Below, piece by piece: positions 44,213 through 57,215 of a stretch of 64,000 nt of DNA. Under the pieces are notes generated by a model, which saw only the letters and a list, made by a program, of their open reading frames with translations, was not told the DNA's origin and did not search any database. This DNA is from Diatrype stigma (taxonomy: Eukaryota > Ascomycota > Sordariomycetes > Xylariales > Diatrypaceae), in NCBI GenBank assembly GCA_022225965.2, contig JAKJXP020000003.1:248001-312000 (forward strand), written 5' to 3'. Position 1 is the stretch's first letter. Each line of letters begins with the position of its first letter. Both the position numbers and the translations under genes were made by a program.

Positions 44213-46650
44213 TTACTCGCTCGCCCACCCATGCCCCTTCCGATACCACTTGATGGTATCGAGCCCCGTGTTGATGCGCATGCCGAACCGCGCGTCCAGG
44301 ATGAACGCCTCCCACTTGGACACCGTCTCCAGCCAGGTCTGGCACTCGTCGAGCTTCCTCCGGCGCCACTCCTCCTCCTTCACGGGGGGCGTGCTGGCAC
44401 CGTTGCCGCCGTCCTCTTCTGCCGACACGGGCACGTGCTCTGAGGCGGGCTTGCTGTCCCGCAGCGCCAGCGCTGGGTTCTGGACATCAATCCACGCCAG
44501 GACTGCCATCTCGTAGTGCGCCGCGGCGGGCGGGTAGTCGTCTTTGGTAGGTCCTTTGAAGACGGTCCTATATGGGTGGATACCTAGTTAGTAAAGAATG
44601 GCGTATCACTTCTGAGAACTGAATTTGGAATCTATGCCTGAAGTTTGGGCGTGGACTAGGCCACGAGTACGAACACAGGGGACATAACTAGATAATTTCG
44701 TAGAAATGAAAGATGGAAGGGGGTGGGGAAGATTTCAGAAACATACCTATCTATACGCATAACCTGCTGCAGAATCACCCGCGCCTCATCGTACCTCCCA
44801 AGATTCCTCAGCACAGCAGCCTTGCAGACGTCCTGCACGGCCTGCTCGTCCTTCTCCGCCAGGATGGCCGCGCGGGCGGCGCCGTCGGCGGTGAGGCGGT
44901 CCCAGGCGAGGGCGCGGCGCGAGCGCTCGAGGTCGGCGGCCGTCATCTTCTTGGTGCCGTTCCAGAGGTAGGTCATCTCCTGGGCGGGGCTGATGCCGGC
45001 GGCGTCGGCGAGGTCGACGCCCAGGTCGCGCGCGCGCTCCTCCCACTTCTGCAGCTTGCGCGACACGAACTGCTCGAACGGCATCGGCTTCGCCATGAAC
45101 TTCTTCTTGCCCACGACCGAGGGCGCCTTGCGGAACAGCTCCTCGGCCCTCTTCTTGTGCGCGCGGACCGCGGCCTCGTCCCGCTCCGCGCCCCCGGCGT
45201 GGAAGGCGTCCCGATAGCTCTCCAGCTCCGCGCAGCCCGCCAGGTAGTAGTACAGCGCGTGGCTCCAGTCGTTCAGCTCGAGGCACCGCAGGAAGCTGGC
45301 GCGCATCTCCGGGTAGTCGTGCACGTACATGGAGTCGAGGGACAGCTCGAAGCAGTTGAGGGCGGTCACCTGGCGCATCCGCGAGGCGGCGTTGGTCTTG
45401 AGGACCTCGATCGCGCCGCGGAGGTCCTTGTTGTTGCCGAGCGCGCGGGCCTCCTCCAGCCGCCAGAGCCCGCTCTCGGGGAAGAGCGTGCGCATCTTGG
45501 CGAGGAGGGCGGCGCACCGCTCCCGCGGGTACCCGACGATGGCCCCTTTTTCGATGTCGTCGTCGTTGGGCAGGATGTCGGAGAAGCCGAGCAGGCCGTT
45601 GTAGTACGCGAACAGCATCAGCCCGGCGACGCCCCCGTTGATGTTGTGGAACTCGGTGCTCCGCCAGAGCATGTGCACGCCTCGCTCCCGATCGCCCTTG
45701 AACCCAATGATGGACAATAGCCTGGAAAAGGCAGGTGGGACCATGGATATGATGAGGAGCAGAGTGCCGAAACACATATTAGCACCACTGTGGATAAAAA
45801 TGTCCATGGGGTGGGTGAAAGCCTCAGAATCTTGTCTGTTGCTTAATTTGTTAGATTGCGCAGAAGACATGTTAGAAGCTATGCTTTTGGTATCTGCGTT
45901 CAAGGACAACCTGCCCAGTTTCTCTTCAGGCGCCGAGTCTTTCCTCAGGTGACCTTCATAAGTCTGAGGGGTTTTGGTTCCCTGCTGCTGAGCTTCACTC
46001 GCATCAACAAACTCCAGATCGATGTCATCGGCATCCTCCGCGGCAAGGCGGTCGGACTTCTTTTCGGACGAGGAAACGCTCTCTTTGGATCCGTTCACCG
46101 CCATGTTGCGGGACTTTAGATAGGCCTCTTCGATCTGCATAAGGCTGTCCAAAGTAATGTAGGCTTTCCGTAGTTTGTAGAACCCCTTTATGCCCTCCGT
46201 CAGGCTTTCGTGTAGCACGGCGACAACGGCTGACATGAGCTGGGCCTCGGCATGGATGAGCGCATACTCGCTCCCCGGTGGATAGACACGACCGGGAGCA
46301 GGCGTCGCAGTTCCTGCCTCTTTCTGGGCCTTCTTCATGTCGTTCCAGGCCCTGTTCTCGCAATCGTACAGGCGATTGCTGGCCTCGACCATAATGGATT
46401 TCTCGAAGCCTAGAACGCTCTTCATGAAGATGCACAGGCTCTGGCCGAGATGGTGGAAGGTAGAATCGCCTTTCCGCAGCCGCTCCTCGGCACCTTCAAT
46501 GTCGTCGTTCATGATCAAGGACGCACTAGCCATAGCGTCCTCCATCATAGCGATCTCCTGAGCAGCCAAGTCGGCCTGTGACGCGGCCGGGCTGGGGCCC
46601 GCGCTCGGTTTGGGGGCGGCAGCCCGGAACCAGCCTCCAAATCGGCTCAT
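44213..46650 (-). CDS. IML2: IML2-like inclusion body clearance protein (TTC39 family)
   Basis: Two exons (46650-44747, 44567-44213) join in phase to give 752 aa, close to the usual size of fungal Iml2. Yeast Iml2 is linked to lipid droplets and mitochondria and helps clear protein inclusions; the family has TPR-like helices related to animal TTC39. Visible signatures are the N-terminal DDIEGAEERLRKGDSTFH, FLLIISMVPPAFSRLLSIIGFKGDRERG-type core (here GTLLLIISMVPPAF then SIIGFKGDRERG), HNINGGVAGLMLFAYYN and the C-terminal LDDCQ-like KLDECQTWLETVSKWEAF with LDARFGMRINTGLDTI. A Ser/Glu-rich, probably disordered stretch lies at about 190-270. The intron acceptor restores RTVFKGPTKDDYPPAAAHYEM. 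Confidence 0.9.
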
Positions 46651-48271
46651 CTTGAAAAGGTGCGAATCTGGTTGAATATGAAGGAAGCAGATCTAGGAAA
46701 AGAGCGCAAGTAAAAGTTTAAAAGGCTTTGGAGTGGTGTTTGCTCGCTAGCCTGAAGCCTGAAGCCTGCCCGTCCCCCGGCTTTACCGGGCGGTGGCTTT
46801 TAGCTTGTTCGGTGGGGTCGAGGCCCGTTACTGTACGTTACGTTCCAGGCTGTATGTACGTAGGGATGCTGCTGAACGCCCCCTAATACGTACCTAGGTA
46901 GGTTTATCAATTATACCAGTTACTGCCAGACGATATACACAGATTCTGGCAAGATACGCTGGGCTAAAAATAGAGAGCTCGAAGGAATCTACAGCTGCAA
47001 GAAATCGCGGATGAGATGGTATATATTAAAATATAGTTACTTGAAAGTTAAGACGAAGAAATGAGATTCGCGTGCCGAGTCATGGAGTCCTTGTGATGAC
47101 CAACGCATGTATGTATATTATACTTGCAAACAAAGGCGGCCCTCCTTACATACTACGTCGTATTATTCATTACTGGGTAGAATACTTGACTACCCACTCA
47201 AGCCACCTGCACTGATGAGCTGAGCATAAGGGCATAAGGGCATAAGGTACCATCTTCGTAGTGAAGGAAAACTCCACAAGCTGACAGGGAATGACGTCTT
47301 GCAAGGCCAGCTAGGTGATAGGCGTTCAGGGAAGGATGCCCCGCCCCTCCGCCCCTGAACGTCGAGGTTGAGGTCCCAGGTGCCAGGCTGAGGCCATGCT
47401 CTCAACCATCGAGCGACTAATGATTATGTATCAGAGACGCAAGAGAACTTTGGGATTGATCCAGATTGCAATAATGCTCTAACTAGGTTCTACACATTTA
47501 TAGGCAATACAAGGAAACGAGGTTAAAGAGGACAAAGGGTTAAGAGCATAGTAGGTATAACAACCAGACATGGAGTCGTATGCCTTGGGTAGAGTTACGT
47601 AGGAGAGCTGAGAATCCCAGCTACCCGGGCAGGGATGAGGTGGATGTAGGACGTACATCTACTTTCTACGAAGTACTTTTGTCCTTATCCTGGCATTCCG
47701 TAATCCATTCAGTTCAGCTAGCCCAGGCGTTGCCTTCCAGCTGCCTTCCAAGTTTGGTTCCAGGTGGGAGGGAGAGGTTCCGTTTTGTTCGGTTGGCACG
47801 GTTGGTTCCAAGGGAGACCGTTCCAAGGTTCCAGGTTGGGTTGATTCGCCTCGGCGTATCGGTCATAATCTGATCCGGCGAGGAGCAGCGCCGGGGATGA
47901 GCTCAGCTAGATCTGCGCTAAGCATAGGTCATCATCCAATCAGAGCACTAGATACGAAGTAGGAGCGTACCTACCAATCACCATCTCAGCCCAGCCAGCG
48001 AACCAGCCTGACAAAGCTACCGACTTTGGAGGCGTGCTACAGGCGTTGGAACCTACGTACGTACCCGTGGACCTTACCAGCTTACCTACTGCTACCGTAT
48101 CCAAACCGACACCACCACCACTACAACGTCGGCGACAAACACCCACAACCAGAACAGCTCTACGTATCCCCGATCTTTGAAATTACACCATCAACGACCA
48201 ACGACCGACGACAGTGCACGAACCCGCTGAGACAAAAACAAGCAGGCAAAAAACACACAAACCACAACACC
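46651..48271. other. Intergenic between divergent genes
   Basis: 1.6 kb shared upstream region of IML2 and SEM1. It carries one TACCTAGGTA at 46891 and a CA-rich leader just before the SEM1 start. No gene is seen. Confidence 0.45.
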
Positions 48272-48913
48272 ATGGCGCCCTCCTCAGACCCCAAGTCCAG
48301 CAGCAACGAGAAGTCCGCCGCGGCGGAGACGAAGCCCGAGCAGCCACAGCAGAAGTCGACCAGTTCGCTGGAGGAGGACGACGAGTTCGAGGATTTCCCC
48401 GTCGAAGGTCCGTTTGCCATTTCATCCTTCGCCATCCCGTCAGCCTGCATGCATTCGCGTTTGCCAGGTCTATCTACCTATCGTCGATCTCCCACCCCTT
48501 CTATTCATTCCCCTGCTAACGTCAATCTAACAAAAACCCACAGACTGGCCGGCAGAAGAGACAGAGGCGGCGGCCACCGGCGCGGGCGGCAGCGGCGCGA
48601 CGCAGCACCTGTGGGAGGAGAGCTGGGACGACGACGACACGAGCGATGATTTCTCGGCGCAGCTGAGGTACGTGCGATACAGATGCAACACGAGAATTGG
48701 AACGGACAGGCAGCAGGGGAGGAGGAGTCTCGACTCACTGCATGGATGCTTCCCTCCCCTCGTACAATCCCATCATACATACATATATTCCTCGCTACAA
48801 CACCGACGGTGGCACGCTACTGGTATGGAGTAAATTGGAATATGGCGCAGTAGCTAACATCACCGCGCTATAGGGAAGAGCTGAAGAAGGTCGAGGCTTC
48901 GAAGAGGAGATGA
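48272..48913 (+). CDS. SEM1: SEM1/DSS1, 26S proteasome lid and mRNA-export cofactor
   Basis: Three exons (48272-48407, 48544-48667, 48874-48913) give a 99-aa acidic protein. Sem1/Dss1 is a small disordered subunit of the 19S lid that also binds TREX-2 (Sac3-Thp1) and, in animals, BRCA2. The diagnostic blocks are DEFEDFPVEDW, created across intron 1, and LWEESWDDDDTSDDFSAQLR, followed by the helical EELKKVEASKRR tail across intron 2. The conserved protein sequence forces the first donor to be GTCCGT, which is unusual at +3. The first 30 residues are Ser/Glu/Gln-rich and poorly conserved in the family. This gene was visible only after splicing. Confidence 0.95.
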
Positions 48914-50083
48914 GGAAAGGCCAAAGCTTGGCCGGGGCCGGGTCTAGGTTGATCGATCGACTAGGCCATTCGAAGTGAAATCTGATGAAAGGGGGGGGGG
49001 GGGGAGGTGAGGTTCTGCGTGCGCTCGCAAGAAGGAAGAGGACGAGACGTTCATGTACAGTTGTACGGCGCCGCCAACTACAGGCCAGGCGAGTACGAAC
49101 GAAGTATGGAGAGAGTTAAAAAAAGAACAAGACCCAAGGAATCCATTCGTCGTACATACTGTTTGCTTATCGCTGTAGACTGCTAGATGGCTGGATGATC
49201 ACGCTGGGTTGGTTGGTTGGAGGACCGAGGCAAGCGAGCCAGCAATGTCTCCCGTGCAACCAGACTCTACGGCGATGGGAGTCGTAATATACCTAAGAAA
49301 GACTATGCGGGTCAAGGAGCAAGCAATTCGTATGGTAGTAGTGGTCCAACAATGATAAAGAGGCATTGCGATAGTCGAACAAAAACTCATACTGCATTGC
49401 AGCGGTGCGTTTAGGATAGCTATGTGGAAGGGCCCTGAGACCGACTATGGTTATATTTTAAGGCTTGAAGCACCACAGAAAAAAACCGAAGAGGAACGAT
49501 GAAGCTACCCCCTTTTTCCCATCCCTATTCGTAATCATGCATACGTCGTCACCAGGACTTGAGAAATTCGTCGGATGTTGTATGCAATCACTCAACAACC
49601 ATCCAATCTCGCCTAATCAATGCCTGGATGGAACTTTCGTCTTTCTTTACTCTTTATTCATTATTTATTCAGTAGACACCATTTGAGTCCAAGTTTACGT
49701 AGGTTCTAGGTTGCTGAGAAAGGATCCGGCTCCCCCACTCAAGCAGTCATCATCATATGGCTGGCTGTCTCTGGCCCTTTCCTTTTTCGATATTGGACCT
49801 TTCTTTCCTTTATTGTCCAGAGAATTCTGCCCCGCCTTTCCCTTCCACTTCTTTACACAATACCTGCTTAAAATCCGGTGTATGAGCATGGTAGGGCGAC
49901 CTTGTCCCCCCGTAAGTGCGGCGTAGCTGGCGGATGGTTGATAGGTAGGCAGATACATAGTTGGAGAGATAATAATAATAGGGGCGAAAAACCAACATTT
50001 CAGCCGCACCCACCCACTCACAGCCTCGACCCTGACGCCGTCGTTGCCGCCTCGCCGGAGCCGGGGGGCAAGGAGGGGAACCC
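48914..50083. other. Spacer between convergent genes
   Basis: Includes a 14-G run at 48991-49004 and 3' flanks of SEM1 and PGK. No gene seen. Confidence 0.5.
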
Positions 50084-51550
50084 TCATTTGGAGCTGAGGG
50101 CCACGACGCCCGGGAGCTGCTTGCCCTCGAGCAGCTCGAGGGAGGCGCCGCCGCCGGTGCTGACATGGGAGCATTTGTCCTCGGCGCCGTACTTGGCCGC
50201 GACGGTGGCGGTGTCGCCGCCGCCGATGATGCCGATCTTTCCGCGGCCGACGGCGGCGGTGAAGGCGTCGAGGGTGGCCTTGGTGCCCGAGGCGAACTTG
50301 TCGAACTCGAAGACGCCGGCGGGGCCGTTCCACAGGATGGTCTCGGCGGAGTCGATGGCCTCGCGGAACAGCTTGACGGACTCGGGGCCGCAGTCCAGGC
50401 CCTGCCAGCCGTCAGGGATGCCCTCGGCGTCGGTGGCGGTGCCGGTGTTGGCGTCCTTGTCGAACTTGTCGGCCGTGACGTAGTCGACGGGCAGAGTCAG
50501 CTTGACGCCGTTCTTCTTCGCCTTCTCGACCAGCTGGCCGACCGTCTTGGAGCCGGCCTCGTCGAAGAGCGAGTTGCCGATCTTGACGTTGTAGAGCGTC
50601 TTCTTGAACGTGAAGGCCATGCCGCCGCAGATGACCAGTGCGTCCACCTTGTCCAGCAGGTTGTCGATCAGCTGGATCTTGTCCGAAACCTTGGCTCCGC
50701 CCAGGATCGCCAGGAATGGACGCTTCGGCGACTCCACCGCCTTGGCGAAGTAGTCCAGCTCCTTCTTCATCAGGAAGCCCGCCGCCTTCTGCGGCAGGTC
50801 CACGCCGACCATCGACGAGTGGGCGCGGTGGGCCGTGCCGAAGGCATCGTCTATGAGCGGGAATGGTTAGTGCCATATATCTAGCATTGACGTGACGTGC
50901 TGGTGGAAGGCAACAAAAGGGGGTTTGGGAGGAGAGGTGGGGATTGGAATTGTGCGAGAACATACTGATATACACATCACCCAGAGCCGTCAGACCCTTG
51001 CGGAACTCCTCAACCTTCGCCTTATCGGCCTTGACCTTCTTGCCGTCGGCGTCCTTGTAGGAGCCCTCCTCCTCGGCGTGGAAGCGGAGGTTCTCAAGCA
51101 GGACGACCTGGCCGCCCTCGGCCTTGTTGACGATAGCCTCGACCTCGGGGCCGACGCTGTCGGGCGCGAACTGGACGCTCTTGCCCAGCAGCTTCTCGAG
51201 CTCGGGGACTACGGGCTTCAGGCTGAACTTAGGGTTGGGCTTGCCGTCGGGTCGGCCCAGGTGCGACATCAGCACGACGGCCTTGGCGCCATTCTCCACG
51301 GCGTACTTGATGGTGGGGATGGCGCCCGCGATACGCTGCGGGTTCGTCACCTTCTTGTCGGCGTCGAGGGGCACGTTAAAGTCGACCTATGAACAATATA
51401 GGGGTTAGTTCAGCTGACCCGGAAAGCCACTCGAACCTCCTTATAGGCAGGTATGAGCGTCAAAGGGGGGCTGAAGAGACTTACGCGGATGAGGACCCTC
51501 TTGTCCTTCAGGTCGACATCTGTGATGGAGAGCTTGCTGGCGAGAGACAT
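50084..51550 (-). CDS. PGK1: Phosphoglycerate kinase
   Basis: Three exons (51550-51485, 51386-50966, 50850-50084) give 417 aa, the normal length (yeast 416). It transfers phosphate from 1,3-bisphosphoglycerate to ADP in glycolysis, in the cytosol. Signatures in order are [14 protein letters not shown] across intron 1, [23 protein letters not shown], the [15 protein letters not shown] loop across intron 2, [12 protein letters not shown], and the nucleotide-binding [13 protein letters not shown] and [13 protein letters not shown] at the C-terminus. Codon choice is strongly C-ending, as expected for a highly expressed gene. The short first exon and early introns are typical of filamentous fungi. 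No catalytic residue looks missing. Confidence 0.98.
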
Positions 51551-52733
51551 GTTGTTGTCTTGAGAGGAATAAATTCTAGAAATTTCGATGAGCTTCAAGC
51601 TTGATGGGATTTCACGGACAAGAAATAATGATTCGTAAGAGAGTGGTTATGTTTATGTATAGGGCTGTGTTTGAGAAAAGCACGCAGTCCCGTCTCGTTC
51701 GTTTTCCAGGATGGAGGGGCAGCCAAAAGTTTGGTGGGGTAAACTACTGGTGCAATGCCAGTTGAGCTCATCAGATCTGAGGGGCCGCTAACGTTACCTA
51801 CTGCTAGACAACATACCTGTATGTGGTTATAGCTGGACTACGAAGTAGATCGCCTGCGAGAATAGCCGTGGCAGTACCTACTCGTGCTATCGGCCTAGAA
51901 GCCTAGAAGCCTAGAAGCCTAGAGTGACGCAACTCGGCGCAACATGCTGCCAGTAACACCTGCAGCTCATGCTGGACCTCGCCATTAGTGGTGTGGTCGG
52001 TCCGTCCGGGTCAAGCTGGGATTCTTCACAGCGTCTCAAACCACCCCTCCTGCCTTCTTGGCATGGAACCCGCCGAAACTACGGAGGCAGGTCTGATGGT
52101 GACAGGTGATTTCCGGTGATTTCCAGCAGGGCTGACTGAACCCAAAGCGGATAGTGGATGCGACGTTTCATAGCCAGACGTCTCCCGATATTTCTTCGAT
52201 GCCGTTCCCGAGGTCCTATTCCACGTCCCCAGTATATGGATTGGCTGTAACTACTGTAGACGGGCAGTACCTACCTAGTAGGCAGTTTTTCTCTGCTCGG
52301 GTCGGAATGGGGAGGGATAGCCGTTTTCCGAGTGTCCGATTGTCGATTGTATTCCTACCGGCTCGTGCCGTAATCCGAGAACCTTTCATATCTCATGTCT
52401 GGCCGAGGAATTTTCTTGTCACTTATACCGAGATGGGATAAACACCTAAAACACATGAGAGTTAAATGAGAAAAGTCCATATCCTTAGGAAGCACATGTA
52501 GAACAGAGTTTTAGGTACAAAGAGACGAACGTCTGATCCGACCTTCTTCGAGCGAATGAGTAACCTGAACGCCGTCCTTATCATGCAGGCTGTGAGAAAC
52601 CCCCCTAATGACCGATGAACGAACCAGCCACGTTACCATGATGATGCCCGCCTGAAAAGCAAAAGATACCCGCGGTGTTTGGTATAACAGTACAAAGACT
52701 ACGCAGTAGCCATTTTTCGTTTTAATGACGCAT
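51551..52733. other. Intergenic, PGK promoter side
   Basis: Upstream region of PGK and downstream region of the Mpv17-type gene. It holds an 8-bp tandem repeat at 51893-51924. No gene seen; a 95-residue frame at 52154-52441 lacks support. Confidence 0.45.
51893..51924. repeat. 8-bp tandem repeat gcctagaa, 4 copies
   Basis: Three exact copies and a fourth ending in g. Confidence 0.95.
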
Positions 52734-53613
52734 CTACGCCAGACGGATGTTAGGAGACGAATAAGGAAGTGGCTTGTTCTCCACCTCTTCTGCGGCATTG
52801 CTCAGTGAGAGGTATGCCGTCCAAGCGATACCGATTGTCGACACAAATGGCTAGAACAGTATTGGTCAGTATATTATGGCAAGGAACAAAATAATAGCAA
52901 GGAACAGAATAGTAATCAACGGAGGGGCAAGCGTACCAGCTGGAATTGCACGGGCATCAATCGGAAGTTGATGATCTGCACGGCGGGCCACACCATGAAG
53001 TTGGCCTTGAGCGTGGGGACGTACATGTCGCGCATCTTGTGGGCAACGGCGCGGCGGCCGCCACCCTCGGCGACCGTCATGGCGGTAAAGAAACAGGCAA
53101 TGCCGAAGGGCGCGAAGATGAGTTGGTCGAAGGCCACGCGCTTCATGGCCGGCACGAATGCGCTGTCCTTGGTGATGGGGAAGGCGCGCGACAGGAAGCC
53201 GAACCATTTGAACTGCAGGGGCGCCATCGCGAAGCCGTACGCCATGAACCGGGTCAGCCGCTCGAAGTCGAACGGGGGTGGCAGCAGCTTCGAGTCCGGG
53301 ACAAGCTCCCGGTCGCTCCAAGGGGACTTGCGGTCCAGCTCGTGGATCTCGATCGCAACGGAGTCGTCCTTGGTGATGCCGCCGGGTTTTCGCAGGGCGC
53401 GCTGCCGGACGGATGTGATGGTCTGAGCGACGGTGTCGGCGATGCCTCCGAGGACGGCGTTCGTCACCATCATGGTGAGTACTGCGAAGGGGGGTATGAT
53501 GTCAGTAACGTGCTATCGTCGGGGAAGAGAGCTCGGTCGCGGATGTCTTCCTTACCTGGCCGCTCATCGTAATACGCATTGAATCGAGACGTCAACCTCG
53601 CTGCGATGGACAT
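52734..53613 (-). CDS. Mpv17/PMP22 family membrane protein
   Basis: Three exons (53613-53556, 53481-52937, 52850-52734) give 239 aa with consistent phases. The start is a 19-residue piece (MSIAARLTSRFNAYYDERP) followed by VLTMMVTNAVLGGIADTVAQ, the classic first helix of the family. A variable loop (about 50-85) leads to RLTRFMAYGFAMAPLQFKWFGFL, then DQLIFAPFGIACFFTAM. The family hallmark F.VWP..Q.INF..MPVQF follows as ANFMVWPAVQIINFRLMPVQFQL. Exon 3 adds PFVSTIGIAWTAYLSL. Members such as yeast Sym1 sit in the mitochondrial inner membrane and others in peroxisomes; Mpv17 forms a channel-like protein in stress and mtDNA maintenance. Which organelle applies here cannot be told. Confidence 0.94.
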
Positions 53614-56600
53614 CTCGATAAAGAATATGATCGCATGGAGTAAAGGCTAAACAGAAGTAATGCGACATTAGTTTCGCAAAACAGATTAAGACGATGCGTG
53701 GAGGTATGAATGCGACAGATGAGGGATGAGGTTTCGCCAATCGATGTTGGTCAGTGCTTCAGCTTCAGAGTGAAGCTAAAAGTCGAGGTAGAATGTTGGA
53801 AGGCAATGGAAATTGATAGAGGCAAAGTGGACAGTGGAGAGTGGACATGGACATAGACATACAACACGGTCATAGATGAATTTGCTGTTGATCGCCCGAG
53901 CAAAGCGACGTCGAGTGAGTTCCCAAGACATTGTCGGAAGGAGGTACCGACCTCTGATGTAAGGGCTCGAATGTGCTGTAAGAATAGTAGAGGGAAGCTT
54001 AGAAAGTTAGAAGCTTAGGAGCTTAGAGGCTTAGGTAGATCGGGAGCAGCAAAGTGGAAACAATCTCTAGTCCGGCCTGGGACTCGTCCACGTTGGGAGG
54101 CGAATTCTGATCAAGAGCAAAGGGAATGGATGATGGCAAGTCCGGGCTTGTGTGACGCAGATTCACTGTCACCACTGGCGCTGGTTCTGCGCTGGTCCTG
54201 CGCTGGTTATGGGGTATGCGCTGCTAGGTGGAAAAGGCTGGGATGGGTTGTCGGGTCGAACAACCATCAATGACGACAGATTTCCACACCGATATACCGG
54301 GCGTAATAATGTGTAATGCGTGGGACCTGGGTAGGTTGACTACTACCTAGGTAGGCACTGTAATAGGTTTCGGTTTCGGTTTCGGTGTTATCAAACTGCG
54401 ATAGCCCGGGGACTCCTACAGACGATGCGACAGGTTGAGTTCAATCCGCCGGCCTCGAACGAAAAGGAAAACGAAGAATCAGACAGGCAGAAGAAGGAAA
54501 TGGACAGATTGACGACGGCAAGACGGTTTACTGTGACAGAAGGAAGAAAGATAGAGGGTTGGATGGACAAATAATCAGATAATGTGGTGGTTAAGACGCC
54601 TTCTGTTGGAGAACGTTCATCATCCGGGTGTCGGAGGCACAAGACAACCAGATAACACGCAAGCCACTCTCCTGAACGCCTGAACGCCTGAACGCTCAAG
54701 AACGTTGCAAGCCGTAAGGATCGCCCGGCGCATTTCAGGGTGTGCCGGGCTGTAGCCTGTACCCCACAAGTTCTATTCTTGGCCCATACTACATACCCCC
54801 GCCCCCTGATTTGCCTACCTATTATATCATTACATACATACATACATACTTACATACATGTTGTCTGCAGCTCATGAAACGAAATCTCTTGACGAATCTC
54901 TTGACGAAGCTGTTACTAGGTATTTTGTCTGCATCAATAAGATACAGCAATGCTGCAATGGAATATGAACTGCCGTTTTCATCGTCAAATTCACGAAATG
55001 TTACCAAAACCTTCCCACATTCCTATTGTATGTAGCAGGCCAGCAGGATAGATAGGGACCTGCTATTTGTCAACTGTCGGGTCTTCGGTCGCTTCGATCT
55101 TCCGAATCCATTCACGGCCCGCTGCAGATGATCGTTCCATAACGCCATAGCGGCTGCATTGGGATGCCCACGGCAACCCACTCAAATTCACGACATGTTT
55201 CTTCTCGAAGCTCGGTCGCATAATATAAGGGAATATAAGATTTTTAATGACAGGAAATAACGTGGCTTTCAGGTTAGGTAGGCATGTACGTAATCGGTAT
55301 TTGCCGGCTAACATATATATCAAAGGGGTCCCTGGTTTTGCCGTCTGTTAGGAGATCACACAGCCAACATGCCCCGTCAGGTCGAGTGATACATACCGAC
55401 ATACGACGATATGTTTCCGTCCAGGTTTGCTGTTTGGACTGAACGCTAGTTACCTCTCACAGGCGATACATCTCAACGGCAATATTTGAAGCACTGGATG
55501 TTAAATGGCATATCAAGCGTTCATTGATCCTCCATGCTGGGTGGGAATAGCCTTGGCTTACATGCTATCATCATTATCGCACCAGCCGCGGCCGAAAAAA
55601 CACAACAAAGGCATCGTAGGCCCTGTTCGAACCTCGGCAGACACGAAAATGATGCAACGGAATTGCACCCAATGATAAATCTGCGGCTCGCTACCTATAG
55701 GTTACTTGATGCCTTACCTAAGCGGCTAGCACTCCATTGGAGGAAGATATACCCCTGAATGGCGGTATATATCGACTCCAGAGTAAACTTTGGACATGGA
55801 GGTCATGACCGCCGAAGCCTGGCAGGAGGCATAGTCGAATTTGTCCACACAAACTGATTGGTATCGTTGTGTCGATGATATGTTCAACAATGTCGACCGG
55901 TGAGGTGTTCGTACCGATGGCACTTAGACGATAAACAACAACCGCATCGGCCCAACGATTGCTCGCCTCTCACGTAACGGTATGGGGGAGCGGGCAAGAT
56001 ATTTATTCTGGGGGTGGAGCTGAAACGGGATGACCCGAGGATCCCGTTCATTGGCTGCCCTACAACGATCGCAAGACACCATCGCGTGCAAGTAACTCGG
56101 GGTCCTGTACAATGGCCTGGGGCTCATGCTGCAAGCTGGTGGGCAATCCTAGTTCGAGATCCCATCCCAGACGCTAACCAGCCAATCTCTGGTGCGTATG
56201 GGTTTGATATAGACTGCAAGATGTGACTCTATTCAATGTCTTAGCATTCTAATTACGCGCAACTGCACCCAACCTGAGGATAAGACGGGGAGCGAAGCCA
56301 GTGGAATGCTACCGGGAACGCTACCGAAGGGAATAAGGACCACCGAGTATCTTTCCCTGCTTCATGGAACAGATCCGACTTGCCTTAACAAAAGATGGGG
56401 GGGGGGGTGGCTTACACTACATCTCCCCTATGATGTTGCGATGGTTCAGCAATTCCTCGACGGGTGTTGGTTAGTCATGAGCTGAGAATTGCTTCCCAAT
56501 GGGCAACATCATTATGACACATGGCACTTTCAGCTCTGGGCATTGATTATGTTTATAGACCCTCGAGCTGACATGCCAAACATGGATAAGCATGAAGAGG

Positions 56601-57215
56601 ACTACTTGGATACCTAGGTAGGTAGCTAGGCGTTCTCGGTCCGTCAAATTCACGCCTCAACCTTCAAGCCAAGAAGTATATAAAGATCACGCGTCCACTT
56701 GCCAACCCCCTCTAATCGGATCCTGCCTACCACACACTGGGTTGAGGCATCTCCTCTCCGATTGTGTTACCCCGTATCCCAGGTCGGCAAATCTATCAAA
56801 TGAAACATGTCTTGCTGCTAGCGCTATAAGCACCAATGAACCCAAGGAAGTACGAGGCCAAGACCTGCAGTGTCCCTTCTAACCTAGTAAAACGGGGGAG
56901 CTGAACCCACGATGATCGCCACGCCTTCCCCAGCTAGTACTACTTAGGGATCTCAGCTGCCCAACCCTGCGCTACACAGATTACGGGGCACTATGAATCC
57001 TCCCACCGCCACCACCACCATCATCTCAGAGCATACTGCGGACCGACGGACAACATGGACATTCATTCTCACACCCTACCGGATCGACAGGACTTCCCCC
57101 TTGAGCGGGTTTGATCGCTCCATTCGCAAGCTCGACTCGACCGCCAGGCAATAGTCTAGTTAGACTCCAGAAAGGCAAAACGAGAGGTCAGATCAGAAAC
57201 GCGAATGCGACAACC
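53614..57215. other. Long intergenic stretch with simple repeats
   Basis: About 3.6 kb with no supported gene. It holds aagcttag-type short repeats near 53995-54035, (ggtttc)3 at 54366-54383, a (cata)n tract near 54832-54858, an 11-G run near 56397, and CCTAGGTA motifs near 54346 and 56613. Confidence 0.5.

Noticed and set aside
56130..56175. tRNA-like B box (gttcgagatcc)
   Set aside because: No acceptor or D-arm pairing could be drawn around it.
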